This document shows positions 16,611 to 24,517 of a stretch of 52,319 nucleotides of DNA, piece after piece (within the stretch, counting starts at the first letter, position 1; the number at the start of each line of letters is the position of its first letter). The DNA is taken from the NCBI GenBank assembly GCA_037131735.1, contig JBAXQM010000019.1, positions 1 to 52,319 of the forward strand, given 5' to 3'. The DNA is from CAIUPE01 sp037131735 (GTDB lineage: Bacteria; Pseudomonadota; Alphaproteobacteria; Rhizobiales; Beijerinckiaceae). A program made the translations under genes and the position numbers. Under the pieces are notes generated by a model. The model was given only the letters and a program-made list of their open reading frames with translations. It ran no database searches and was not told the DNA's origin.

Positions 16611-17729
16611 TTATCCCTTGCGCTTGATGTCGCGCCAGATTTTGGTCGACTCGCGTTGTGCCTTTTGATCAAGCGGTAAAACAGTGAAGAGCTTTGCCAT
16701 CGTCGCCTCATCCGGGAAGATGCTGCGGTCTTCGAGGATTTCCTTTTTGATAAAAGCTTGCGAGTCGATATTGCCATTCGCATAGGAAATTTCGTTCGAC
16801 GCTTTTGCAATTACTTCCGGGCGCAAGAGATAATCAATGAAGGCATAGGCTTCATCGATGTTTTTCGCGTCTTTTGGAATTGTCAGATTGTCATAGAAGG
16901 TGCCGGCACCTTCCTTCGGAATGGTATAGCCGACTTCAACCTTCTTCTTTGGGTCCTTGATCGTCTTGCTCTTTTCTTCTGCGCGACTTGCAGCTTGCTT
17001 GATATCGCCCGACCAACCGATCACAAGGCAGGCGTCTCCATTGGCGAGCGCATTGATATACTCAGAGGAGTGGAATTTCTTTACGAAGGGGCGAACTTTT
17101 TTGAGAAGGTCTTCAGCGGCAGCGAAATCTTCCGGTGCGCGTGAATTTGGATTCTTGCCAAGATAGTTCAACGCAGCGGGGATAACTTCGTCCGGCGCGT
17201 CGAGGAACATCACGCCACAATCTTTGAATTTTGAGATCACTTCAGGATCGAAAACCATACGCCATGAATCAAGCGGCGCATCAGGCATGCGCTCTTTTAT
17301 CTTATTCACATTGTAGCCGATGCCCGTGGTGCCCCACATGTAATTGACTGCATATTGATTGCCCGGATCGAAGGCTGCGAGACGCTTTGAAACTTCAGGC
17401 CAAGCGTGCGAGAGGCCTGGCAGTTTCGATTTATCGAGCTTGACGAAAACGCCCGCATCAATCTGGCGGCCGAGAAAATTCGCGGATGGTACAACGACAT
17501 CATATCCAGTTTTACCGGCAAGCAATTTTGTCTCAAGCAAATCATTTGAGTCAAAAACGTCATATTTGACCTTGATGCCGGTCTCTTTGGTGAAGTCCTC
17601 AAGGATTGACGGGTCGATATAGTCTGACCAATTGTAAACATTCACGACACGGTCGGCAGCGGCACTTACCGCTGTCATTGCGCCAAGAGCGAGCGCGGCC
17701 AGAAATCCTGTTTTGATTTTCATCGTCAT
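16611..17729 (-). CDS. potF: Putrescine-binding periplasmic protein PotF
   Basis: Extracellular solute-binding protein of the PotD/PotF family, 372 residues. A signal peptide spans about residues 1-24 (MTMKIKTGFLAALALGAMTA, cleavage after SAA). The mature start DRVVNVYNWSDYIDPSILED is highly characteristic, as is GYDVVVPSANFLGRQI near 75 and WGTTGIGYNV near 128. ATG at 17729 has an AGAGG site 6 nt upstream. It heads the leftward potFGHI-cupin-GS operon and diverges from puuA across a 321-bp region. Confidence 0.93.
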   Translation of the reverse strand: MTMKIKTGFLAALALGAMTAVSAAADRVVNVYNWSDYIDPSILEDFTKETGIKVKYDVFDSNDLLETKLLAGKTGYDVVVPSANFLGRQIDAGVFVKLDKSKLPGLSHAWPEVSKRLAAFDPGNQYAVNYMWGTTGIGYNVNKIKERMPDAPLDSWRMVFDPEVISKFKDCGVMFLDAPDEVIPAALNYLGKNPNSRAPEDFAAAEDLLKKVRPFVKKFHSSEYINALANGDACLVIGWSGDIKQAASRAEEKSKTIKDPKKKVEVGYTIPKEGAGTFYDNLTIPKDAKNIDEAYAFIDYLLRPEVIAKASNEISYANGNIDSQAFIKKEILEDRSIFPDEATMAKLFTVLPLDQKAQRESTKIWRDIKRKG

Positions 17730-18050
17730 ACGAAACCTCTTATGCTCGGCGGCGCGTTACAAAACGGGCCTAGCTTTGTCGTTCCCGCCCTTTCGGTGCG
17801 TTGAGTCCCCGATTGCGGTTGAGGCCAGTAAAGCCCTTCATGCCTCACAAGAAAAGCAGTTTTTCACCCGGAACACAGTCCCCACCTGAAGCCGGGGAGA
17901 CAATTAGGGAAAAGGCGGCTTGCGGTTGTTCAAAATATCGTCAAAATATTCATCAGGATGGCTGTCCCGGGGCTTGCTCCTTCGGAGCGGGACCGGTTTG
18001 ACCGGCTTAACTAGGGCGGGCAGGCCCTCTCGGGCGCCCGATGTGTGATC
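17730..18050. promoter_or_regulatory. Divergent control region between potF and puuA (321 bp, no gene)
   Basis: No gene is visible here. The direct repeat TCAAAATAT occurs at 17930-17938 and 17941-17949, one helical turn (11 bp) apart, and resembles the start of the E. coli PuuR operator (AAAATATAATGAACA, from memory). Downstream, 17964-17993 can form a bulged hairpin (outer GTCCC/GGGAC, inner GCTCC/GGAGC). Another GC-rich structure spans 18014-18040 and includes the 10-bp palindrome CGGGCGCCCG at 18031-18040. There is no clear ribosome-binding site for puuA. The region must hold promoters for both operons, but I cannot place them with confidence. Confidence 0.5.
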
Positions 18051-19439
18051 ATGGCCAAGAAGAAATCAGCTCCCTCGCCAATTCGGGGCGCGGAGGGGCT
18101 TTCAGCGGCCGCAAAATGGCTGGAAACGAGGGCACTGGAAGATATTGAATGCATCGTACCGGATATGGCGGGCGTTGCGCGCGGCAAAATGATGCCGGTC
18201 GGTAAATTTACCGACGCGCCGCGCATGGCCTTGCCCGCTTCAATTTTCCTGCAAACCATCACCGGTGAATATCCCGAAGATACGGATAATTTTCCGTCTG
18301 ATGCGGGAGATGGTGACATTTTGCTTGAGCCCGATTGCTCCACGCTTTGTGTTGTGCCTTGGGCCTCTGACCCGACCGCACAGATCATTCATGACGCTTA
18401 TCATCAGGATGGTCGCCCGGTTGATATCGCTCCAAGACAACTTTTGCGTGCAGTTATGGGATTATATCGCGCAAAGGGATGGAAGCCGATTGTTGCACCC
18501 GAACTCGAATTCTATCTCGTTGAGCGTAATCAGGATCCCGATTATCCGTTGAAGCCGCCGGTCGGCCGCTCAGGTCGCGCGGAGACGGGGCGGCAATCTT
18601 ATTCGCTTGCCGCTGTGAATGAGTTCGATGATCTCTTCGATGACATTTATGATTTCTCTGCCGCGCAAGGGCTCGAGATCGATACTTTGATTCACGAAGA
18701 GGGTGCCGCGCAGATGGAAATCAATCTGCGTCATGGCGATCCGCTCGCGCTTGCTGATCAGGTTTTTTTGTTCAAACGCACCATTCGCGAAGCGGCGCTC
18801 AAACATAATATGTATGCGACGTTCATGGCGAAGCCGATTGCCAATGAGCCGGGCTCTGCCATGCATATTCATCAATCGGTTGTTGATGCGAAGACGGGCA
18901 AAAACATCTTCTCCGGCAAAGACGGAAAGCCGACGGAAGCATTTTTTGCTTTTCTGGGCGGTCAACAAAAATATCTTCCCGCCGTTATGTGCATCATGGC
19001 GCCTTATGTGAATTCCTATCGTCGCTTGTTGCGTAAATCGATTGCGCCGATAAATGTGAATTGGGGTTATGACAACCGCACTGTTGGTTTGCGTGTTCCG
19101 AATTCAACACCCGAGTCACGTCGTATTGAAAATCGCATTCCGTCATCGGACGCCAATCCCTATCTCGCGATTGCGGCATCGCTCGCTTGCGGCTATCTTG
19201 GCATGACGGAGGGTTTAAAGCCGTCTGATCCGATTGAAGGATCCGCCTATGATCTTCCTTACGATTTGCCGCGCGGACTTCTCGAAGCGCTCGAACTCTT
19301 CAGCGAGTCTGAAGAAATCTCGAGCATTTTTGGCAAAGGCTTCGTTTCCACTTATCGTGCCATCAAACAAGCGGAATTCGAAACCTTTATGCGCGTGATC
19401 AGTCCATGGGAACGTGAATATCTGTTGCTGAATGTATGA
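18051..19439 (+). CDS. puuA: Gamma-glutamylputrescine synthetase (glutamine synthetase family)
   Basis: First step of the Puu pathway: ATP-dependent ligation of glutamate to putrescine. At 462 residues it has the usual PuuA length. Glutamine synthetase motifs are present: PELEFYLVERNQDPDYPL near 150, AAQMEINLRHGDPLALAD near 220, GSAMHIHQSV near 266, NWGYDNRTVGLRVP near 336 and RIENRIPSSDANPYLAIA near 358. ATG at 18051 is used; an in-frame GTG at 18045 is the alternative, and neither has a clear ribosome-binding site. The next two genes are an SpuC-like transaminase (27 bp away) and PuuB, making a catabolic operon. It is a paralogue of the gene at 11838. Confidence 0.87.
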   Translation: MAKKKSAPSPIRGAEGLSAAAKWLETRALEDIECIVPDMAGVARGKMMPVGKFTDAPRMALPASIFLQTITGEYPEDTDNFPSDAGDGDILLEPDCSTLCVVPWASDPTAQIIHDAYHQDGRPVDIAPRQLLRAVMGLYRAKGWKPIVAPELEFYLVERNQDPDYPLKPPVGRSGRAETGRQSYSLAAVNEFDDLFDDIYDFSAAQGLEIDTLIHEEGAAQMEINLRHGDPLALADQVFLFKRTIREAALKHNMYATFMAKPIANEPGSAMHIHQSVVDAKTGKNIFSGKDGKPTEAFFAFLGGQQKYLPAVMCIMAPYVNSYRRLLRKSIAPINVNWGYDNRTVGLRVPNSTPESRRIENRIPSSDANPYLAIAASLACGYLGMTEGLKPSDPIEGSAYDLPYDLPRGLLEALELFSESEEISSIFGKGFVSTYRAIKQAEFETFMRVISPWEREYLLLNV

Positions 19440-19466
19440 ATAGAACAATTATAAAATAGGTTGATC

Positions 19467-20858
19467 ATGGCTTCTTCTAATCTCTATCCAACCGCCGAAT
19501 TGCGCACAGCCGATGCGCGGCATTACCTCCATCCCTTCACTGATTTCAAAGCGTTGGCGGCTGAAGGCAGTCGCGTCATGGTGCGCGGCGAAGGCGTCTG
19601 GATTACGGATTCGGATGGTAATCGCTATCTCGACGGTATGGCAGGTCTCTGGTGCACCAATGTTGGTCATGGGCGCAGTGAAATTGCAGATGCTGTAAAT
19701 GAGCAGATGAAGGAATTGGCTTTCTATAATTCCTTTTTCAAAACCACCAACGCACCCGCTATTCGTTTGGCTGAGAAACTCGCAACACTTGCGCCCAACG
19801 GCATGAGCCGCGCGTTTTTCTGCGGATCGGGGTCGGAAGCCAATGATACAATTTTGCGCCTCGTGCGCTATTACTGGTCGCTTCTCGGTAAACCCTCCAA
19901 AGACATCGTCATCTCGCGTGTGAATGGTTATCACGGCTCGACCATGGCCGGTGCCTCGCTCGGCGGCATGAAGCCGATGCACAGCCAAGGCGGCATGCCG
20001 ATCCCGGGCATTGTGCATATCCCGCAACCCTATTGGTTTGGCGAAGGTGGCGATTTGAGCCCCGCCGAATTTGGCCTTCTCGCCGCACGTGAACTTGAGA
20101 AAAAAATTGATGAACTGGGCGAGAACCGCGTTGCCGCTTTTATTGCGGAACCGATTCAAGGCGCAGGTGGCGTGATCATTCCGCCAGAAACCTATTGGCC
20201 TGAAATCAGCCGCATCTGTGCCGAGCGTGAAATTCTTCTTATCGCTGACGAAGTGATTTGCGGCTTTGGTCGCACGGGCAAATGGTTCGGTTCGCATTAC
20301 TACAATATCAAGCCGGATCTGATGCCGATCGCGAAAGGTCTCACATCCGGCTATCTGCCGATGGGCGCAGTGATGGTGTCTGATCGCGTGGCCGAAGTGA
20401 TTGTCGGCATCGGCGAAGAATTTTTCCACGGCTATACGTATTCCGGTCATCCAACATGCGCGGCAGCGGCTTTAGCCAATCTCGCCATCATCGAACGCGA
20501 AGGTCTTGTGGATCGCGTTGCCAATGACATCGGTCCTTATTTCCAAAAACAATGGTTGGCTCTGGGCGATCATCCGCTTGTGGGTGAAGCTCGCATGGTT
20601 GGTCTGATCGGTGCGTTGGAACTCGTGCCGAATAAACCTTCACGGCGCGAGAAATTTGCCGACACCGGAAAGGTCGGCACGATTTGCCGTGACATCTCAT
20701 TCAAAAACGGCCTTGTGATGCGCGCCACACGCGACAGCATGATTATTTCGCCGCCTCTCGTGATCACTCATGAGGAAGCGGATGAACTCATCCGCCGTGC
20801 GACGAAGACACTTGATGAGACCCATCATGTCTTGCAGGCGCAGGGCCTGATGGCGTGA
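19467..20858 (+). CDS. spuC: Class III aminotransferase, putrescine:pyruvate transaminase-like (SpuC)
   Basis: PLP aminotransferase of 463 residues. The N-terminal HPFTDFKAL and NRYLDGMAGLWCTNVGHGR match Pseudomonas SpuC and beta-alanine:pyruvate transaminases. FCGSGSEANDTILRLVRYY near 112 binds PLP phosphate, and DEVICGFGRTGKWFG near 261 precedes Lys290 in AKGLTSGYLPMGAV. It may deaminate putrescine or a gamma-glutamylated intermediate. ATG at 19467 has AGG 6 nt upstream. Its stop overlaps the GTG start of puuB (GTGA). The presence of both an SpuC route and PuuA/PuuB in one operon suggests parallel or mixed polyamine pathways. Confidence 0.85.
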   Translation: MASSNLYPTAELRTADARHYLHPFTDFKALAAEGSRVMVRGEGVWITDSDGNRYLDGMAGLWCTNVGHGRSEIADAVNEQMKELAFYNSFFKTTNAPAIRLAEKLATLAPNGMSRAFFCGSGSEANDTILRLVRYYWSLLGKPSKDIVISRVNGYHGSTMAGASLGGMKPMHSQGGMPIPGIVHIPQPYWFGEGGDLSPAEFGLLAARELEKKIDELGENRVAAFIAEPIQGAGGVIIPPETYWPEISRICAEREILLIADEVICGFGRTGKWFGSHYYNIKPDLMPIAKGLTSGYLPMGAVMVSDRVAEVIVGIGEEFFHGYTYSGHPTCAAAALANLAIIEREGLVDRVANDIGPYFQKQWLALGDHPLVGEARMVGLIGALELVPNKPSRREKFADTGKVGTICRDISFKNGLVMRATRDSMIISPPLVITHEEADELIRRATKTLDETHHVLQAQGLMA

Positions 20859-22138
20859 CGCGTCAAGGGCAAGCGCATGCGCCGTCTTATTATGCGGCGA
20901 CGGCTAAAGGACAAATCAATTTTTCTTCGCTGGATAGCGATGCACGCGCCGATGTCTGCATTATCGGTGGCGGCTATACGGGGCTGTCGGCAGCGCTCCA
21001 TCTTTCTGAACGCGGCTATTCGGTTGTTCTGATCGAAGCGCATAAGGTCGGATGGGGCGCATCCGGCCGCAATGGTGGACAGCTTCACTCCGCGCAGCGG
21101 CGCGAACAATCAACGTTAGAAAAATGGTTTGGCAAGAAACACGCCCGTCAGCTTTTTGATCTTGGTGAAGAAGCCAAAGCGCTCGTTAAAGGCCTCATCA
21201 AAAAACACGAGATTGATTGCGATTGGCAAGAGGGATTGATCCACGCGATACATAAAAGGCGTTATCTTGATGATATCGCGCGTGAAATTGAATTGTTGCA
21301 GCGCGAATATAGCGTAAGTGATGTTACAACGCTTTCGCGTGATGAGATCGCAGCGGCGCTTGGCACTAATGCCTATTTTGGGGGATGGCGCGAGCAATCG
21401 GCCGGACATCTCCATCCTTTGAATTATGCGCTGGGCTTGGCCCGCGCCACACATTTTGCAGGAGCGCGGATTTATGAAAACACGTCAGCGTTAAGTGTGA
21501 GCACGGCGGGATCGCCGCGTGTCACGACGCAAAAAGGGACCATCAACGCGGATCATATCATTCTCGCCGGCAATGGCTATTTGCATGGCATTGATGACGA
21601 GACGGAATCGCGTGTGATGCCCTTGCATAATTTCATTCTCACAACCGAGCCGTTGGGCGCGCGCGGTGAGGCACTGATCCCTAACCGCGAAGCGGCGGCA
21701 GATTCGCGTTTTGTTGTTTATTATTGGCGGCTCACAAAAGATAATCGCCTTCTATTTGGCGGCGGCGAGACATATGGCCAAGCCTTTCCAAAAAACATCA
21801 AAGCCTTTGTCCGTCCGCATATGCTCAAACTTTATCCGCAACTGTCGGACGTAAAAATTGATTATGCGTGGGGCGGTACATTGGCCGTGACAATGAAGCG
21901 CTTGCCCTATTTGAGGCGCTTGCGGCCTGGCCTTTACACAGCGTGCGGATATTCGGGGCAGGGTGTTGGTACAGCAACATTTGCCGGAAAATTAGTGGCT
22001 GAAGCGATAGCGGGCGAGAGCGAACGCTTCGATGTGTTTTCGAAATTGCCTGCGCCCCCTTTTCCTGGTGGTCGAATGTTCCGTACGCCGACACTGGCTC
22101 TAGCAATGACGTGGTATGCGTTACGCGATCGCTTGTGA
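20855..22138 (+). CDS. puuB: Gamma-glutamylputrescine oxidase, FAD-dependent
   Basis: DAO-family flavoprotein of 427 residues that oxidises gamma-glutamylputrescine to the aldehyde. The dinucleotide-binding motif DVCIIGGGYTGLSAALHLSE lies near 32 and the conserved GWGASGRNGGQLHSAQRRE near 67. The C-terminal SGQGVGTATFAGKLVAEAI near 368 closes the FAD site. GTG at 20855 overlaps the preceding stop, giving coupled translation. It converges on speB with 11 bp between stops. The PuuC dehydrogenase and PuuD hydrolase that complete the pathway are not in the window. Confidence 0.88.
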   Translation: MTRQGQAHAPSYYAATAKGQINFSSLDSDARADVCIIGGGYTGLSAALHLSERGYSVVLIEAHKVGWGASGRNGGQLHSAQRREQSTLEKWFGKKHARQLFDLGEEAKALVKGLIKKHEIDCDWQEGLIHAIHKRRYLDDIAREIELLQREYSVSDVTTLSRDEIAAALGTNAYFGGWREQSAGHLHPLNYALGLARATHFAGARIYENTSALSVSTAGSPRVTTQKGTINADHIILAGNGYLHGIDDETESRVMPLHNFILTTEPLGARGEALIPNREAAADSRFVVYYWRLTKDNRLLFGGGETYGQAFPKNIKAFVRPHMLKLYPQLSDVKIDYAWGGTLAVTMKRLPYLRRLRPGLYTACGYSGQGVGTATFAGKLVAEAIAGESERFDVFSKLPAPPFPGGRMFRTPTLALAMTWYALRDRL

Positions 22139-22149
22139 GCGATTGCTTT

Positions 22150-23091
22150 CTATTTATGTCGCTGGGATAAACCTTGCAGATAATGTTGCACGACGGTTGA
22201 CGCCGCAATGGCGGTGATATCGGCATGATCATAGGCTGGTGCCACTTCAACAATATCCATACCGCGCCAATCGAGATCTATGATCTTGTTCAATGTCATG
22301 AGCAATTGTGCCGAGGATAGCCCACCCGAGACGGGCGTTCCCGTTCCCGGAGCAAAGGCCGGATCAAGAACATCGATATCAACCGTGAGATAAGCAGGCT
22401 TCGAGCCGACGCGCTGTTTGATGGAATCAATCAAGCCGCTCACGCCAATTTCCTGGCAGCGATAGGCATCGATGATTTCAACGCCGCAGGTTTCCGGCGC
22501 AATTGTTCTTATGCCGATTTGAATTGAATGCGGCACATCAATCAGTCCTTCGCGCACAGCTTCGCGCACAAAGCTCCCATGTGAGAATCCATCCGGACCT
22601 GGATCCCATGTGTCTTGATGCGCATCAAATTGCACGAGGGCGAGAGGGCCGTGTTTTCTCGCATGCGCCTGTAACAAGGGTAATGTGATCGCGTGGTCGC
22701 CGCCTAAGGTGATGAGATGTGTGCCGCTTGAGAGAATGCTTTCGGCTTGGGATTGAATAGTTTGGGCGACACCTTGCGGACGCGCATGGTCGATGACGCA
22801 ATCGCCCCAATCAACAACCGCAAGGGACTCGAACGGATCTTTGCCTGAAGGATATTGCGGATCGCCATCAAGAATCGTGGAGGCGCGGCGGATGGCTTGC
22901 GGCCCAAACCGCGCACCGGGTCTGTTCGATGTGGCGCAATCAAAAGGAACGCCCCAAATCGCAACATCAATCCCTGAAAGATCACGTGTGAACCGACGTC
23001 GCATGAAGGATAGCGCACCCGAAAAAGTGGGCTCCAACGCGCCACCTTTTATATCACCCGTAAAAGCGTGATCGGTTTTGTAGTTGGCCAT
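22150..23091 (-). CDS. speB: Agmatinase / guanidinobutyrase (arginase family)
   Basis: Mn-dependent ureohydrolase of 313 residues. Metal ligands are visible: GGDHAITL (His133), DAHQD (Asp156, His158, Asp160) and DIDVLDPAFAPGTGTPV (Asp238, Asp240). The GTPVSGGL loop fits agmatinase and guanidinobutyrase rather than arginase. Agmatine would give putrescine for puuA; 4-guanidinobutyrate, the expected product of the AruH/AruI route after oxidation, would give GABA. Sequence alone does not decide. It starts 3 bp after the pabC stop, so it is translated as the last gene of the pabB-pabA-pabC operon. Confidence 0.87.
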   Translation of the reverse strand: MANYKTDHAFTGDIKGGALEPTFSGALSFMRRRFTRDLSGIDVAIWGVPFDCATSNRPGARFGPQAIRRASTILDGDPQYPSGKDPFESLAVVDWGDCVIDHARPQGVAQTIQSQAESILSSGTHLITLGGDHAITLPLLQAHARKHGPLALVQFDAHQDTWDPGPDGFSHGSFVREAVREGLIDVPHSIQIGIRTIAPETCGVEIIDAYRCQEIGVSGLIDSIKQRVGSKPAYLTVDIDVLDPAFAPGTGTPVSGGLSSAQLLMTLNKIIDLDWRGMDIVEVAPAYDHADITAIAASTVVQHYLQGLSQRHK

Positions 23092-23094
23092 GCG

Positions 23095-23937
23095 CTACAT
23101 CCTATATCCGGTGTCCTCATAGAGGCGTTCACAGATTAACTCTCTTAGGGCATTGTAATGGGCATTCGATTTATCTTGAAGATCATTGCCATCAATGGCG
23201 ATGATCTTTGTCAGGAATCTCACGGAATTGCTCGAGAACACTATATCCGCGGATAAGAGATCGCGCCGATGCATCGATTTTTCGACGACATCCAAGCCGA
23301 ACGAGGGCGCAATGTCGATGATAAACGCCCGCATGATGCCGGGAAGTATGGCACCGCTTTTAGAGGGCGTGAGAAGCTCGCGGCCCGATAGAGCAAATAA
23401 ATTTGCCATGCTTGTGCAGGTAAGATGAGCGTGTTCATCAAGCATCAATGCGTCATCGGCATTACTCTGCTGCGCTTCATGATAAGCCATGACATTATCG
23501 AGATAGGAAATTGTTTTGTGCGATGATGTTAAGCTTGTAGAGTTTCGCCGAATGGTCGAGGTGTGAAGACGCGCTTTACCAAAGGCTAAAGTCTCAGTCC
23601 ACGATGAGCGCGTCGCAAAGAGAGTCGGCTTCATAGGATCAGGAAAAGCAAGGCCCCTCTGTCCCTCACCGCGTGTAAGTGTGACTCGAATAATACCGGG
23701 GTCTTGATTGGCTTTTGCCAATTGATCAATCGCCTTCTCAACAGCCTCTTGATCGAACGGCAAAGACAAGCGCGCGGCACTGTCTTTCATTCTTTCAATA
23801 TGTGCATTTCTGAGAAAGGCATGCCCATTGAAACATGGCAATGTTTCAAACAAGCCGTCGCCAAGGCCGGCGCCGCGATCCTTTGCGGTGAGAATTGTTT
23901 CTGAATCAGAAATGATTGTCCCGTCATGCCATAGCAT
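23095..23937 (-). CDS. pabC: Aminodeoxychorismate lyase-like class IV aminotransferase
   Basis: Fold-type IV PLP enzyme, 280 residues. It probably releases pyruvate from aminodeoxychorismate to give p-aminobenzoate. Motifs are DRGAGLGDGLFETLP near 22, the PLP Lys in SSHKTISYLDNVMA near 142 to 155, LMLDEHAHLTCTSMANLF near 168, and the final SNSVRFLTKI near 240. ATG at 23937 has AAGGAG 10 nt upstream and overlaps the pabA end by 14 bp; a longer frame to 23976 has no such site. D-amino acid or branched-chain transaminase is the family alternative; pabA and pabB next door favour PabC. Confidence 0.83.
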   Translation of the reverse strand: MLWHDGTIISDSETILTAKDRGAGLGDGLFETLPCFNGHAFLRNAHIERMKDSAARLSLPFDQEAVEKAIDQLAKANQDPGIIRVTLTRGEGQRGLAFPDPMKPTLFATRSSWTETLAFGKARLHTSTIRRNSTSLTSSHKTISYLDNVMAYHEAQQSNADDALMLDEHAHLTCTSMANLFALSGRELLTPSKSGAILPGIMRAFIIDIAPSFGLDVVEKSMHRRDLLSADIVFSSNSVRFLTKIIAIDGNDLQDKSNAHYNALRELICERLYEDTGYRM

Positions 23938-24517
23938 TGTCGTTAAACTCCTTAGCCAGCGACAGGAAATTTCCAATCAATTCGTACCCATGGGTCGTGA
24001 GGACTGATTCGGGATGAAATTGTACGCCATGGGTCGGGTGGGTGCGATGTGAAAGTCCCATGATCTCGCCGTCAGGCGCACGCGCCGTGATTTCAAGATC
24101 GTGATCATCATGCAACTCGACGATCAAAGAGTGATAGCGTCCTGCGTAGAAGGGAACGGGAAGTTTTGCGAACACCCCTTTACCCTCATGAAGGATCGGC
24201 GAGGCGCGTCCATGCATCGGCGTCGTCGCGCGTATGATCGATCCCCCAAAGGCGGCGCCAATACATTGATGACCCAGGCACACACCGAGAATGGGAATCT
24301 GTCCTGAAAATGATTTGATCAAGGGCACCGATAGGCCCGCTTCATCCGGCCCACAGGGGCCGGGGGAGATAATAATCGCGTCGATATTGAGCGTCCTTAT
24401 ATCTTCAAGTGTGAGCGCGTCATTGCGCCTCACAGAAGTCGTTGCGCCAAGCTCCTCGCAATAGCGCATGATGTTGAAAACGAAACTGTCATAGTTATCG
24501 AGAATGAGGAGGTTCAT
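23924..24517 (-). CDS. pabA: Aminodeoxychorismate/anthranilate synthase glutamine amidotransferase subunit
   Basis: Class I glutamine amidotransferase, 197 residues, which delivers ammonia to PabB. It has the N-terminal LLILDNYDSFVFN, the oxyanion motif SPGPCGPDEAG near 52, the nucleophile Cys in GVCLGHQCIGAAFGG near 80, and the catalytic His-Glu in HGVQFHPESVLT near 170. ATG at 24517 overlaps the pabB stop by one base (TGATG); GTG at 24520 is an in-frame alternative. Close to TrpG in sequence, but the operon with pabB and pabC points to folate. Confidence 0.88.
   Translation of the reverse strand: MNLLILDNYDSFVFNIMRYCEELGATTSVRRNDALTLEDIRTLNIDAIIISPGPCGPDEAGLSVPLIKSFSGQIPILGVCLGHQCIGAAFGGSIIRATTPMHGRASPILHEGKGVFAKLPVPFYAGRYHSLIVELHDDHDLEITARAPDGEIMGLSHRTHPTHGVQFHPESVLTTHGYELIGNFLSLAKEFNDNAMA

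Noticed and set aside
19449..20450. Leftward 333-codon open frame
   Set aside because: It lies fully antisense to the well-supported spuC gene; its translation is Phe/His/Arg-rich without family features.
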